Shown here: one piece after another, positions 35,784 through 44,426 of the stretch
How the letters are laid out: each line of letters begins with the position of its first letter
How positions within the stretch are numbered: the stretch's first letter is position 1
Origin: Pseudoclavibacter endophyticus
GTDB taxonomy: Bacteria; Actinomycetota; Actinomycetes; Actinomycetales; Microbacteriaceae
Direction: 5' to 3'
DNA: 64,000 nucleotides
Assembly: GCF_008831085.1 (NCBI RefSeq)
Contig: NZ_WBJY01000001.1
Span: 1,240,001-1,304,000 of the forward strand
Made by a program: the position numbers and the translations under genes
The notes under the pieces: generated by a model
The model's input: only the letters and a program-made list of their open reading frames with translations
Told to the model about the DNA's origin: nothing
The model's database searches: none

Positions 35784-36371
35784 GTGAGGCGTGCGGGGTT
35801 GACGTCGATCAGATCGGCGACCGAGGGCGAGTTGCCCGCTGCGGCGCGGGTGCTGGCCGAGGCATTCGAGTGCTATCCCTGGACGCGGTGGGCGATCCCC
35901 GCGGACGGTTACTCGCGGCGTTTGCTCGAACTGCAGAGTCTCTATCTCAGCTATGCCCTCGACGAGGGCGTCGTCCTCGTGGATGAGCAACTGGGCGGCG
36001 TGATCGCACTTCTGCCGCCAACGGCAGCGCCACCCTCGGAGGAGTTTCAGGAGCGCGTTGCCCAACTCCACGGTGATCGACTGACGGTGGTCGGCGAAGT
36101 ACGCCTCCCTCCGTCGCCCGAGGGGTACTGGACCCTGGAAACGCTTGGTGTTCGCCCGGATCGTCAAGGAGCTGGCCTCGGGGGAGCGCTCGTTCGCGCG
36201 GGACTCGACATCGCTTCCAAATCCACTCTGCATGGCGTGGCGCTGGAGACCTCGGACGAACGAAACGTGCGTCTCTACGAGCGAGTGGGCTTCGCGGTCA
36301 CGGCTGTGACCACCATCGACCGCGGTCCGGTGGTGTACTCGATGGTGTGCGAGGGCACCGAGAAACCGTGA
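35784..36371 (+). CDS. GNAT family N-acetyltransferase
   Basis: A 195-residue acetyltransferase. The acetyl-CoA-binding motif is L-G-V-R-P-D-R-Q-G-A-G-L-G-G-A-L (about residues 117-132), followed by N-V-R-L-Y-E-R-V-G-F, which is standard for motif B. The N-terminus E-A-F-E-C-Y-P-W-T-R-W resembles GNATs that act on small molecules. GTG 35784 is the likely start, 40 bases after the HxlR gene. Substrate unknown. Confidence 0.8.
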   Translation: MRRAGLTSIRSATEGELPAAARVLAEAFECYPWTRWAIPADGYSRRLLELQSLYLSYALDEGVVLVDEQLGGVIALLPPTAAPPSEEFQERVAQLHGDRLTVVGEVRLPPSPEGYWTLETLGVRPDRQGAGLGGALVRAGLDIASKSTLHGVALETSDERNVRLYERVGFAVTAVTTIDRGPVVYSMVCEGTEKP

Positions 36372-36510
36372 ACGGTCACGTCCCACGAATTCCGTTCGAG
36401 GCTTTGACGAGTGCGTCCGGTTGCGCACATGGCGTTCCGTGCTCGCCTCTCATCGCCACGTGCGGCAAGGCACGCCACTCGCCCATGTCATGGGCTGCCA
36501 TCATTGACGG

Positions 36511-37005
36511 ATGGGTGACGATCCGACCGCGCAAGACGCCGCGCCCGTGGAACCGGACGCCGACGTCGTGGCCGATCTGCGGGCACGCCTCCCCGAGGAG
36601 CTGGCCCACCTCCCGGTGACATCCGCCGCGGAGTATCGGCGAGAGGCGTGGAAGGCCTGGCACACGCGCCCGGTCGCGAACGGGATGTACCACCCGCGCA
36701 TCGGTTTCCGGGGGATTGGCGCTATGGCCACCGGTTTCCTGACGGTTGGAGGTCTGTGGATGCTCATCGCGGGACCATCATCGAGCGCCAGTGCGCTCGA
36801 GGTCATCCTCACCCTGACGATCCTCGGCGCGGCCACTGTGCTGCTGGGGTGGAGCAAATGGTCATCCAACCGAAAGACTGACCAACTCCAGGAGCGAAAT
36901 TGGGTTCTCAGCGACCTCTCCGCCCGAATCGATCAGGAGGTCGCAGCGGGTCGGCTGCCGCTGAAGCCACCGGGGTGGGACGGTGAGGTCTTCGCCCCGC
37001 TCTAA
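36511..37005 (+). CDS. Hypothetical membrane protein
   Basis: A 164-residue protein with a soluble acidic N-terminus (about 68 residues), two helices (about residues 69-87 and 93-113) and a C-terminal tail facing the cytoplasm. There is no recognisable domain. ATG 36511 is the first good start; no strong ribosome site is visible. Confidence 0.6.
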   Translation: MGDDPTAQDAAPVEPDADVVADLRARLPEELAHLPVTSAAEYRREAWKAWHTRPVANGMYHPRIGFRGIGAMATGFLTVGGLWMLIAGPSSSASALEVILTLTILGAATVLLGWSKWSSNRKTDQLQERNWVLSDLSARIDQEVAAGRLPLKPPGWDGEVFAPL

Positions 37006-37155
37006 GACCTGCGCGCGGGCTCCAAGGCGCTCAGCAGGGTGCGAGGACCCGCTGGACGCTCTCGCGAAGCAGGCCCCCGACGCTATTCGTGGAGCGCCGG
37101 AACATCTCGGTTGCTGGCGGCGTAGACGTTGCTGACCGGACCAGGCCAACGCCTC

Positions 37156-37521
37156 TCAGACGGTGCGATTCGTCTCGCGGAGGCCGTTGGCGATTCCGGC
37201 ATCAATGACGAACAGCATCCCCATCGCGCCCGCGCCGACGCGGTTCCCGCCGCGGAAGTACTCGCGGGCGAACACGAGGTGCAGCAGGCTCCGAGCGGCA
37301 ACGGCGATCCAGCGCCACTGCGCCGAGCGGCCGACGAGGATCGCGATGCCGAGGCCGAGATCTGCGGCTCCGAGGGCGCGATGCCGATTCTCACGTGAGC
37401 CGGGGAGGCGAAGTTGTCGCGCGGCGGTATTCGGCGTAAGAACCAAGAGACTCCCGAGGACCGTCGACACTGCTCCGACGGCATCTGCCGCCGTGGTGAC
37501 GGCGGCCTTCGAGGTGCGCAT
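37156..37521 (-). CDS. Small membrane protein, DUF4267-like
   Basis: A 121-residue protein with three to four helices and the segment H-R-A-L-G-A-A-D-L-G-L-G-I-A-I-L-V-G, typical of small actinobacterial membrane proteins that may belong to DUF4267; the family name is uncertain. TAGAAT (37533-37528) lies six bases before ATG 37521 on the minus strand, a leaderless promoter. Function unknown. Confidence 0.65.
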   Translation of the reverse strand: MRTSKAAVTTAADAVGAVSTVLGSLLVLTPNTAARQLRLPGSRENRHRALGAADLGLGIAILVGRSAQWRWIAVAARSLLHLVFAREYFRGGNRVGAGAMGMLFVIDAGIANGLRETNRTV

Positions 37522-37617
37522 GCGAGAATTCTACGTTCCCGTAGCGGGTTGCATCTGCCGTGCGAGAGGTAGGCTCGTGACTCGCACGCTTGCTGGCCGG
37601 CGAGGTGAGGAGTTCCC

Positions 37618-38121
37618 ATGAGTGAGGAAACCCAACACCCCCAATGGTTCATCGCGGCGGACGGCACGGTGTTCCAGTCGTGGCCACCCGGTCCTGATAA
37701 CGACCGATTGAAGTACGTGCGCTACACCACGAATCGGCGGCTGCAGTTGTCGGACCTCTACGCGCTGGACGAGCGCCTCAACGGCTTCCATTCCTCCTTC
37801 AATCGGCGCTCCTACGTCCTCATAGCACTGGCTGTGGTCGTCGTGATCGCAATCGCGCTCATGTGGTTGTTCCTGCCACAGTTCGGAGTCGGCACTGGGG
37901 TGTTGGTCGCATTGACGGTTGTGTTGGCGGTCATGTTGCTCTTGATGTGGCCGATCGCCAGAGCGATCACAGGAGGTTCTCGCGCGGGCTTCGATCGGCT
38001 GTATCTTGACGCGGGCTTCGAGTCGTCGGAACCCACGGTGCTCAAGGACAGCGAGGCGCAGACACTCATTGACGCCCCCGGGACGGTCGCCGGGCGTCGG
38101 GGCGGCGGTGCCGAGCGTTGA
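37618..38121 (+). CDS. Hypothetical two-helix membrane protein
   Basis: A 167-residue protein: soluble N-terminal domain of about 60 residues (W-F-I-A-A-D-G-T-V-F-Q-S-W-P-P), two adjacent helices (about residues 67-85 and 90-113) and a C-terminal cytoplasmic tail. GAGGTGAGGAG provides the ribosome site before ATG 37618. No family is recognised. Confidence 0.62.
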   Translation: MSEETQHPQWFIAADGTVFQSWPPGPDNDRLKYVRYTTNRRLQLSDLYALDERLNGFHSSFNRRSYVLIALAVVVVIAIALMWLFLPQFGVGTGVLVALTVVLAVMLLLMWPIARAITGGSRAGFDRLYLDAGFESSEPTVLKDSEAQTLIDAPGTVAGRRGGGAER

Positions 38122-38210
38122 CGGCAGAACGGCTCGAGTTCCGGCTCGCCGATGAGCTGGCCGACTGAGCGCGCGTTCCCGCCTGAGAGGCGCCCGGCTA
38201 GGGTGGCCGT

Positions 38211-38789
38211 GTGATCCGCAATGTGCACGAGCGCGCGCTTGCCGTGAGTGCCGAGTCGGTCGGCGCGCTCATCGATTCACTGGGGAGCACGGGTGACCGG
38301 CTGTGGCCCGGCGATCAGTGGCCGCGGCTGCGGTTGGACCGGCCGATCGGAGCGGGCGCGGCAGGTGGACACGGTCCGGTGCGCTACTTCGTCGAGGGTC
38401 ACGATCCGGGCCGCTCGGTGATCTTCAGGTTCACCCGCCCCGTGGGCTTCCGTGGCCGTCACTCGTTCTCGGTCGCCTCGACCGCCAAAGACTCGTGCGT
38501 GCTGCGCCACGAGCTCGAGATGACGGTGCATGGCGCGGCCAGGGTCACCTGGCCACTGTTCTACCGACCGCTGCACGATGCGCTCCTGGAAGAGAGCCTC
38601 GACCGCGCTTCGGCGTCAACTGGCACGGCTTTCTCCGCTGCGCGGCGATCGTGGTGGGTGCGGCTGCTCCGTGCACCGTGGAGCTGCGGTCGGGGTGATC
38701 CGGAAGTGGCGACTATGCGCGGGCGCCCAGATTGTCTTGCGCAGGCACGGCTTGGCGTTACCCGTGCTGCGGGGCGCGGCATCCGATGA
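38211..38789 (+). CDS. SRPBCC (START-like) family protein
   Basis: A 192-residue protein whose first 150 residues fit the polyketide cyclase/START-like fold: R-Y-F-V-E-G-H-D-P-G-R-S-V-I-F-R-F, then H-E-L-E-M-T-V-H-G, then W-P-L-F-Y-R-P-L-H-D-A-L-L-E-E. The last 40 residues are not typical, and the end overlaps the convergent tetR gene by 32 bases, so the C-terminus may have been altered by a late frameshift. TAGGGT (38199-38204) ends six bases before GTG 38211 (leaderless). Confidence 0.72.
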   Translation: MIRNVHERALAVSAESVGALIDSLGSTGDRLWPGDQWPRLRLDRPIGAGAAGGHGPVRYFVEGHDPGRSVIFRFTRPVGFRGRHSFSVASTAKDSCVLRHELEMTVHGAARVTWPLFYRPLHDALLEESLDRASASTGTAFSAARRSWWVRLLRAPWSCGRGDPEVATMRGRPDCLAQARLGVTRAAGRGIR

Positions 38790-39333
38790 GGAGCCGATCC
38801 ACCATGTCTTTGGCGTCGGATCGGCCGTAGTGGGCGCCGAGGATGCACAGGTTTCCGATGGCCCGCATCAGCGCATAGGCCGTCAGTCGCGGGTCGAGTT
38901 GACCCGCCGCGACTCCCGCGTCGATCAGCGATGCGCACGCGGGGACGAGCTTATCGAGCATGAGGGTGCGCAGGCTGAGCAGGCTGGGATCTTCAGACTG
39001 CAGAGCGACCCCGAGCCCGTGCTTGGTGACGAGGAACTCCACGAACGCGTCGACCCATCGGGTCAGAGCGACGGCGGGTGAGACGTCCTCTTCCAAGAGC
39101 CTCCGTGCCAAAGATGCGCACTCGTCCAATTGGTGGCGATACACGGCGGTGACCAGCTCCGCACGGCTGGGGAAGTGTCGGTAAACGGTGCCGATGCCGA
39201 CGCCGGCGCGATCGGCGATGACGCGCACCGGGGCCTGTACGCCTTGCTCGACGAACACGGCGGCCGCAGCGGCCAGCAGTGCTTCACGATTGCGTTCTAC
39301 TTGGGCTTGTCGCGCGCCAATCGACTCCGTCAC
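38758..39333 (-). CDS. TetR family transcriptional regulator
   Basis: A 191-residue repressor. The helix-turn-helix is V-R-V-I-A-D-R-A-G-V-G-I-G-T-V-Y-R-H-F-P-S-R-A-E-L (about residues 36-60), a textbook TetR signature; the rest is a helical ligand-binding domain. GTG 39333 has GGAGG about seven bases upstream. The divergent gene encodes an alpha/beta hydrolase, and two matching palindromes lie between them. Confidence 0.9.
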   Translation of the reverse strand: MTESIGARQAQVERNREALLAAAAAVFVEQGVQAPVRVIADRAGVGIGTVYRHFPSRAELVTAVYRHQLDECASLARRLLEEDVSPAVALTRWVDAFVEFLVTKHGLGVALQSEDPSLLSLRTLMLDKLVPACASLIDAGVAAGQLDPRLTAYALMRAIGNLCILGAHYGRSDAKDMVDRLLIGCRAPQHG

Positions 39334-39354
39334 GTCAGACCTCCCCTTGCTGGT

Positions 39355-39391
39355 GGAACCATGTTCCGCTAATGTCGTGGAACAACGTTCC
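39355..39391. promoter_or_regulatory. Twin TetR-type operators between tetR and hydrolase genes
   Basis: GGAAC-N3-GTTCC occurs twice, at 39355-39367 and 39379-39391, with centres 24 bases apart. Both arms are perfect in each copy. The position in the divergent gap supports joint repression of tetR and the hydrolase. Confidence 0.82.
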
Positions 39392-39432
39392 GGCAAGTAT
39401 GGCACAAGCCATCGACGAGAAAGCAGCAAGCC

Positions 39433-40344
39433 ATGCCCACCTCCCAGACCGATCAGCACGTCATCGCCGTCAAGCCCATCACCGTCCCGACCTCCGGTCG
39501 AGGCATCGATCTCCAGGTCAAGGTCACGGCCCCGTCCTCGGGCGAGGTCCTTCCGCTGATCGTGTTCTCGCACGGAAACGCTTGGTCGATGGACGGCTAC
39601 GAACCCCTCGTCGACCGGTTGGCCGCCGCCGGATTCATCGTCGTGCAGCCCACGCACCTCGACTCCCGACGCCACGGCATCGATTTCGACGATCCGCGAT
39701 TCGGCACCATCTGGCGTGTCCGAATCACCGACCTGCACGCGATCCTGGACAACCTCGGCGGCATCCTCCGGCAAGCCGGGGGACTGGACGCTAGGGCCAA
39801 CCTTGACCGTGTGGCGGTGGTCGGGCACTCCTGGGGCGCTCAGACGGTCGGCTCGCTTCTCGGAGCACGCGTCTTCGACGCCGACGACAACCCGGGCCAG
39901 GACTTCTCCCACTCCGCGGCGAAGACCGGCGTGCTGATCGCAGCCACCGGGATCGGCGACTCGCTCACGCCGTTCGCGCTCGAGCACCTGTCGTTCATGC
40001 GGCCGGACTACTCCACCATGGCCACTCCGGCGCTCGTCATCGCCGGCGGCAAGGATCAGTCCGCGATGTCCACCCGCGGGCCGGACTGGTTCACCGACGC
40101 GTACCACCTCAGCCCAGCGCCGAAAAGCCTGCTCACGATCGCCGAGGGCGAGCACACGCTCGGCGGGATCGCTGGAGAGAAGGTGGCCGAGACCACCGAC
40201 GAGGACACCGACCGCGTCGCACTCGTCGCGGACGCGGTGTCCGCCTACCTTCTCGACGTCTTCGGCCTCGACCAAGCGCCCTGGGCGAGGCTTGGCGAGC
40301 GGGCGGCTGCCAGCAACGACTCCATTCGTATCGGCAGCAAGTAG
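39433..40344 (+). CDS. Alpha/beta hydrolase
   Basis: A 303-residue serine hydrolase. The nucleophile elbow is V-V-G-H-S-W-G-A-Q (Ser near residue 137), with the oxyanion region F-S-H-G-N-A-W near 46, an acid candidate in A-G-G-K-D-Q-S near 200 and a catalytic His in G-E-H-T-L-G-G near 240. The layout resembles chlorophyllase/PET-hydrolase-like or dienelactone-hydrolase-like enzymes, but there is no signal peptide. A substrate or its product is probably the TetR ligand. Confidence 0.85.
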   Translation: MPTSQTDQHVIAVKPITVPTSGRGIDLQVKVTAPSSGEVLPLIVFSHGNAWSMDGYEPLVDRLAAAGFIVVQPTHLDSRRHGIDFDDPRFGTIWRVRITDLHAILDNLGGILRQAGGLDARANLDRVAVVGHSWGAQTVGSLLGARVFDADDNPGQDFSHSAAKTGVLIAATGIGDSLTPFALEHLSFMRPDYSTMATPALVIAGGKDQSAMSTRGPDWFTDAYHLSPAPKSLLTIAEGEHTLGGIAGEKVAETTDEDTDRVALVADAVSAYLLDVFGLDQAPWARLGERAAASNDSIRIGSK

Positions 40345-40407
40345 CGCCCCCGTGTCGCGCACAGATTGACGGACCCGCGCAGATAGCTTGGCCGTCGTGG
40401 AAGCGTC

Positions 40408-40803
40408 GTGCTCCTTCTGGCGACCGCGTTGGCCTCGCACCGCGTCCTGCACGGACCGCCCCTCGGTGACGTCGTCCCAGGGGTGCCGCTCGAGCTCCTG
40501 AGGCGAGCTCAGCTGACGGTATCGCTCGCACTCGTCAACGGTCTCCCGGGCGACGAACGCAATGTTCTCCTCACCCTGGCGCGCGCGCTGCACACCGTCG
40601 AGACCGGGGACATCGTGTCGAAGCAGCATGCGGCCGACAGTGCTGCGCGGCGAATGGGTGCGGACGCCGCGGAACTGCTTCGCCTGGCTGCCGCGGAGCA
40701 TCGGGGCGAGTTCCAGGTGGACTGGGGTCGCGAGGCCGATCGGGTGTCGACCGCAGCGAAGTCGATGTTCGACCTCATTCACCACGCATCCACGCAGCGG
40801 TGA
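40408..40803 (+). pseudogene. Truncated aminoglycoside adenylyltransferase (AadA-like), C-terminal domain
   Basis: The 131-residue frame L-A-S-H-R-V-L-H-G-P-P-L, then D-E-R-N-V-L-L-T-L-A-R-A-L-H-T-V-E-T-G and I-V-S-K-Q-H-A-A-D matches the helical C-terminal domain of ANT(3'')-type adenylyltransferases. The N-terminal nucleotidyltransferase domain with the G-S and D-x-D metal motifs is absent. Upstream, S-L-A-V-V in another frame at about 40392-40406 could be the preceding residues, so a frameshift as well as truncation is likely. It should not confer resistance by itself. Confidence 0.7.
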
Positions 40804-40940
40804 GACGCCGTTCCCCACCGCCGTCGTCGAGAGCCCGGTTTCAGCGACCTCGTCTCGGCCGTTCTTGAGCTCGCCGAGGGTGCCGATACGGACGACTGAT
40901 GAGCTCCGGCTCGATGGCAGCGAGCATCCGTGTCACCGGA

Positions 40941-41552
40941 TCATGCGGCAGCTCCGAGATGCTGTTCGGCGATCTGCCGAGCGTTGTGCAGGCGATGGCG
41001 ATCAGTATCGATTCCCTGATGGGCGATCGCTCCCTCGAGGAGGAGAAACACTTCGTCGGCGAGAGCTCGCGGATCCTCGAGGTGCGGGTAGTCGGTGTGG
41101 ATCAGGTCGTAGACGCAGTGTTCCACCGCGCGCTTGTGTGCGGTGATCACCGCGTAAGCGGGATGGTCGTGGGGAAGTTCACCGGCCGCGTTGAGGAACC
41201 CGCAGCCGCGCCCGGACGGTGCCGCGTCCTCGGCGTACGAGTCGAAGAGCGCGAGGACACGCGGGGGAGGGGCCGCGTCGAGACGGCGCTGGAACCGGCT
41301 CCACCACGTGTGATGGCGCGCCCGAAGATAGACCGCCACGAGATTGTCCTTCGAGCCGAAGCGGTCGTAGAGGGTGCGTTTCGTCACGCCGGACTCGCGC
41401 GCGATCGTGTCGACCCCGACCGCGTGGATGCCGTGGCGATAGAAGAGCTGCGTCGCCGCATCCACGATGCGCCGGGCGCTCGGTGTCAATTCCGGTACGG
41501 CGAGGTCCTGCGACGGGTCCTCCAGCACGTGCCCTTCTTCGTCCTTGACCAT
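40941..41552 (-). CDS. TetR family transcriptional regulator
   Basis: A 203-residue repressor with helix-turn-helix V-D-T-I-A-R-E-S-G-V-T-K-R-T-L-Y-D-R-F-G-S-K-D-N-L (about residues 47-71). The ligand-binding domain contains the segment G-R-G-C-G-F-L-N-A-A-G-E, common in AcrR/NemR-like regulators, with a conserved Cys that may sense electrophiles. It is divergent from an MFS transporter gene by 59 bases, so it very likely represses that gene. Confidence 0.88.
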   Translation of the reverse strand: MVKDEEGHVLEDPSQDLAVPELTPSARRIVDAATQLFYRHGIHAVGVDTIARESGVTKRTLYDRFGSKDNLVAVYLRARHHTWWSRFQRRLDAAPPPRVLALFDSYAEDAAPSGRGCGFLNAAGELPHDHPAYAVITAHKRAVEHCVYDLIHTDYPHLEDPRALADEVFLLLEGAIAHQGIDTDRHRLHNARQIAEQHLGAAA

Positions 41553-41554
41553 AC

Positions 41555-41568
41555 AGGTCAGTATACCT
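41555..41568. promoter_or_regulatory. Candidate TetR operator AGGT-N6-ACCT
   Basis: An interrupted palindrome with 4-base arms lies three bases upstream of the tetR start in the divergent gap; a related half, AGGTTTACC, follows at 41581-41589. The match is short, so confidence is limited. Confidence 0.4.
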
Positions 41569-41611
41569 AGGCTCTCGATCAGGTTTACCGATCTGTGAAG
41601 TGAGGGTGTCG

Positions 41612-42799
41612 ATGACGCAACAGTGGTCTCAATCCGAGTCGTCCGCAGTGCCTCACGGAGCGGAAGATGGTCGGCGATGGTGGCCGATCGCTGCTGTCAC
41701 GGCCAGCGTGATCGCCTCCTGCTACGGCTTCGGCCGATACGCCTACGGCCTTTTCGCCCCCGACATCGCCGACCATTTCGCGATGAGCGCGACGGCGATC
41801 GGGGTGGTCGGCGGGGCATCGACCCTCGGCTATACCGTCGGGCTGCTGCTCGCTCCTCGGCTGACGGCGATGCTCAGTGCCCGGGCCGCTGTGGTCCTGG
41901 CGAGTGGGATCGCGTCCACGGGCCTGTCCCTCGCTGGCGTCTCCGGTGACTGGCTCCCCGTCTTCGTCATCGGGCTGCTGACCGCGGGCGTCGGGGCGGG
42001 ACTGGTCTCTCCAGGCGTCGCCCAGCTCATCGCTCGCTCCGTCGCCACCGGGCCACGATCGCGCGCGCAGACCTGGGCGAACACGGGAACGAGTTTGGGC
42101 TTGGCGGTTTCGTCGTTCGCTCCGGCGCTGGTGTTCGGGTGGCAGGTGACCTGGCTGGGCTTCGGCGCGGCCGCCGCGCTCGTCACCGCGCTTGCGTGGC
42201 GAACGCTGCCTCGGGCTGCCGAGGGTGACGGGATCGGTCGTTCCGGTGAGGGATGGCGGAGGCCGGGTCTGACGCTGCTGCTGGTCAACTCCGTGCTGCT
42301 CGGGTTCACCAGCGCTCCGTATTGGAACTTCTCAGTGGATCAGGTTCAACGTGCGGGGGTCGACCCTGGTGTCTCAGGATGGTTCTGGCTCGTCATCGGG
42401 GTGGCGGGCCCGATAGGCGGAGTCGTGGGGGCGCTTGCAAAGCGCTTGACCTTGACGACCGTGAACGTGGCGACGTGGATGCTGTGGTCGGCAGCGATCG
42501 CGCTTCTCGCGGTGCCCGGCCTGAGCCTGCAGTTTGCGTTGATTTCGGCAGGTGCGTTCGGTGCAGCGTTCATGGGGCTGACCGGACTCTGCATCCTCTG
42601 GGCGGCGAAGCTCTACCCGGCTTCGCCTGCGCGCGGTGTCACCCTCTCGTTCCTCGCCCTGGGCGTCGGGCAGACGCTGGGATCCATCGCGACTGGCCTC
42701 TTCGCCGACCAGACCGGTCTGAGCACCGCGTTCGTCGTTGCGGCAGGGCTCGGCATGACGATGTGGGTCCAGGTCCATCCGAGGCTCCGTGTGCAGTGA
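41612..42799 (+). CDS. MFS transporter (12-helix, YbfB/CynX-like)
   Basis: A 395-residue transporter with 12 predicted helices and a short cytoplasmic N-terminus. F-G-R-Y-A-Y-G-L-F-A-P in helix 1 and L-S-A-R-A-A-V-V-L-A in the loop 2-3 region are visible; the classical loop 2-3 motif is weak, as in the YbfB and CynX/NimT groups. ATG 41612 is preferred; an in-frame GTG lies at 41600. It is divergent from its likely TetR repressor. Substrate unknown. Confidence 0.82.
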   Translation: MTQQWSQSESSAVPHGAEDGRRWWPIAAVTASVIASCYGFGRYAYGLFAPDIADHFAMSATAIGVVGGASTLGYTVGLLLAPRLTAMLSARAAVVLASGIASTGLSLAGVSGDWLPVFVIGLLTAGVGAGLVSPGVAQLIARSVATGPRSRAQTWANTGTSLGLAVSSFAPALVFGWQVTWLGFGAAAALVTALAWRTLPRAAEGDGIGRSGEGWRRPGLTLLLVNSVLLGFTSAPYWNFSVDQVQRAGVDPGVSGWFWLVIGVAGPIGGVVGALAKRLTLTTVNVATWMLWSAAIALLAVPGLSLQFALISAGAFGAAFMGLTGLCILWAAKLYPASPARGVTLSFLALGVGQTLGSIATGLFADQTGLSTAFVVAAGLGMTMWVQVHPRLRVQ

Positions 42800-42898
42800 G
42801 AACACGCGTGTACGGCGAGCGAATGCGACAGCATCGAACCAGAAAAGTCGGGTGGGAACCTCTTGCGCCGACGAGAGTGTTGCGTGAAGGGAGCGGCC

Positions 42899-43765
42899 AT
42901 GATCGAGATCCTCAACCGCCTCGTCGACGAGATCGAGCGGCGGCTCGGCGACGAGATAAACGTCGAAGCGCTCGCGGCCTCGCTGGGAACGACGGGGTAT
43001 CACGCTCGTCGAATGTTCTCGTCGCTGGCGGGCATGCCGGTGTCTGAGTACATCCGACGGCGGCGGATGACGGTCGCCGCGGCCGACGTGGTCGGCGACG
43101 AAGACCTGCTCGCCATCGCGGTGCGCTACGGGTACGGATCGACCGAGGCATTCGGTCGAGCATTCCACGCGGTGCACGGTGCGAGCCATGGTGACGTCCG
43201 GCGTGAAGGCGGCCCCCTTCGAACCCAACCAGTCCTCAGGTTCCACCTGACAGTCGAAGGGAGCGCCCCCATGGACGCCCGAATCATTGAACGGCCCGAC
43301 TTCCGCCTGATCGGTCACGCTGCTCGCGTGCCGTTGATTTACGAGGGCGTGAATCCGCGCATCCGAGACCACGTCGCGGCGCTGCCCGCCGCCGAGCACG
43401 AGCGACTCAAGAAGCTCAGCGAAACGGAGCCGTCGGGCCTGTTGCAGGTGAGTGCTGATGTCGACCCTGATGCTGCCGAAGGCAGCGAGCTGACCTACCT
43501 GCACGGTGTCGCGGTCGGCGCACACACGGAGGGTCCCAGCGATCTCGACGTGATCGACGTCGCTGCGGGGGAGTGGGTCGTGTTTCGCACCTCCGGCCCG
43601 CATCCGTCCGCACTGCAGCGAGCGTACGCGGCCTCCGCGACCGAGTGGTTTCCGTCGAACCCCTGGCGTCTGCGCCCCGGCCCATCGATCATCTCGGTGC
43701 TCGAACGAGCGGACGACTTCAGCACGGCGACATGCGATCTGTGGATGCCGATCGAACGCGCCTGA
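42899..43765 (+). CDS. AraC-type regulator with GyrI-like effector-binding domain
   Basis: A 288-residue regulator. The N-terminal 105 residues hold the double helix-turn-helix of AraC proteins (V-E-A-L-A-A-S-L-G-T-T-G-Y-H-A-R-R-M-F and A-I-A-V-R-Y-G-Y-G-S-T-E-A-F-G-R-A-F). The rest is a GyrI/Rob-type domain beginning D-A-R-I-I-E-R-P-D-F and containing G-E-W-V-V-F-R-T-S-G, which binds hydrophobic ligands. GAAGGGA precedes ATG 42899. It lies 99 bases after the MFS gene on the same strand and could be part of its regulation. Confidence 0.88.
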   Translation: MIEILNRLVDEIERRLGDEINVEALAASLGTTGYHARRMFSSLAGMPVSEYIRRRRMTVAAADVVGDEDLLAIAVRYGYGSTEAFGRAFHAVHGASHGDVRREGGPLRTQPVLRFHLTVEGSAPMDARIIERPDFRLIGHAARVPLIYEGVNPRIRDHVAALPAAEHERLKKLSETEPSGLLQVSADVDPDAAEGSELTYLHGVAVGAHTEGPSDLDVIDVAAGEWVVFRTSGPHPSALQRAYAASATEWFPSNPWRLRPGPSIISVLERADDFSTATCDLWMPIERA

Positions 43766-43803
43766 GCACGAAGCGGGCGGCGTGCGGGCGACGGCCCAGC
43801 GAG

Positions 43804-44424
43804 TCACGGGCGCCGGGCGATGGCCAAGTAGCCGGCGAAGCCGATGAAGCTCACGCCCGCGATGCGATCCATGTGCCGGTGTCGGACCGTCCGCAGCCGC
43901 TCTCCTCCGAAGCGCAGGGCGCGACCGGCACCGATGTAGCCCAGGGCCACCAGGGCCTCCACGCCGATGTAGACCACGGCGAGCAGGGCCAAGGTGGCGA
44001 CCGGCGCGTCGCGCGGCATGAATTGGGGCAGGAAGGATGCGAAGAGCAGGAGCGCCTTGGGGTTCGTCAAGGCGGTGATGAACTCGCGCCGGGCGGCGAC
44101 ACTCAACCGGTCGGCTGGGGCTGGTGAGGCACCATCGCGCCCTCGTCCGGCGTTCCGGAAGGTCGTCACGCCCAACCACACCAGGTAGGCGACGCCCGCC
44201 CAGCGGACGACCTCAAACGCGACCGCGGAGGTGGTTAACAGGGCACCGAGGCCCGCGACGGCGAAGACGACGAGGATCGCAAAGGCTGCGAAACGACCGG
44301 CCACCCCGACGAGGGCGTATCGGACTCCCACCAGCGCAGCGTTACGCAACCCCAGTATCTGGTTCGCGCCAGGGATCATCGCCATGAGCACTGCGGCGAG
44401 CAGGAATGCACCCCACGAGATCAC
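43804..44424 (-). CDS. LysE family amino-acid/metabolite exporter
   Basis: A 206-residue protein with six predicted helices. The family motif M-I-P-G-A-N-Q-I-L-G-L-R-N in helix 1 and E-F-I-T-A-L-T-N-P-K-A-L-L-L-F-A-S near residue 115 identify the LysE/RhtB group. GTG 44424 has GAGAGG upstream. It is convergent with the AraC-GyrI gene. Substrate probably an amino acid or small amphipathic metabolite. Confidence 0.88.
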   Translation of the reverse strand: MISWGAFLLAAVLMAMIPGANQILGLRNAALVGVRYALVGVAGRFAAFAILVVFAVAGLGALLTTSAVAFEVVRWAGVAYLVWLGVTTFRNAGRGRDGASPAPADRLSVAARREFITALTNPKALLLFASFLPQFMPRDAPVATLALLAVVYIGVEALVALGYIGAGRALRFGGERLRTVRHRHMDRIAGVSFIGFAGYLAIARRP

Positions 44425-44426
44425 GA

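Noticed and set aside
38122..38164. GAGTTCCGGCT near 38138 as a fourth ychF-end repeat
   Set aside because: Only 11 bases match and the rest diverges; chance similarity in GC-rich DNA is likely.
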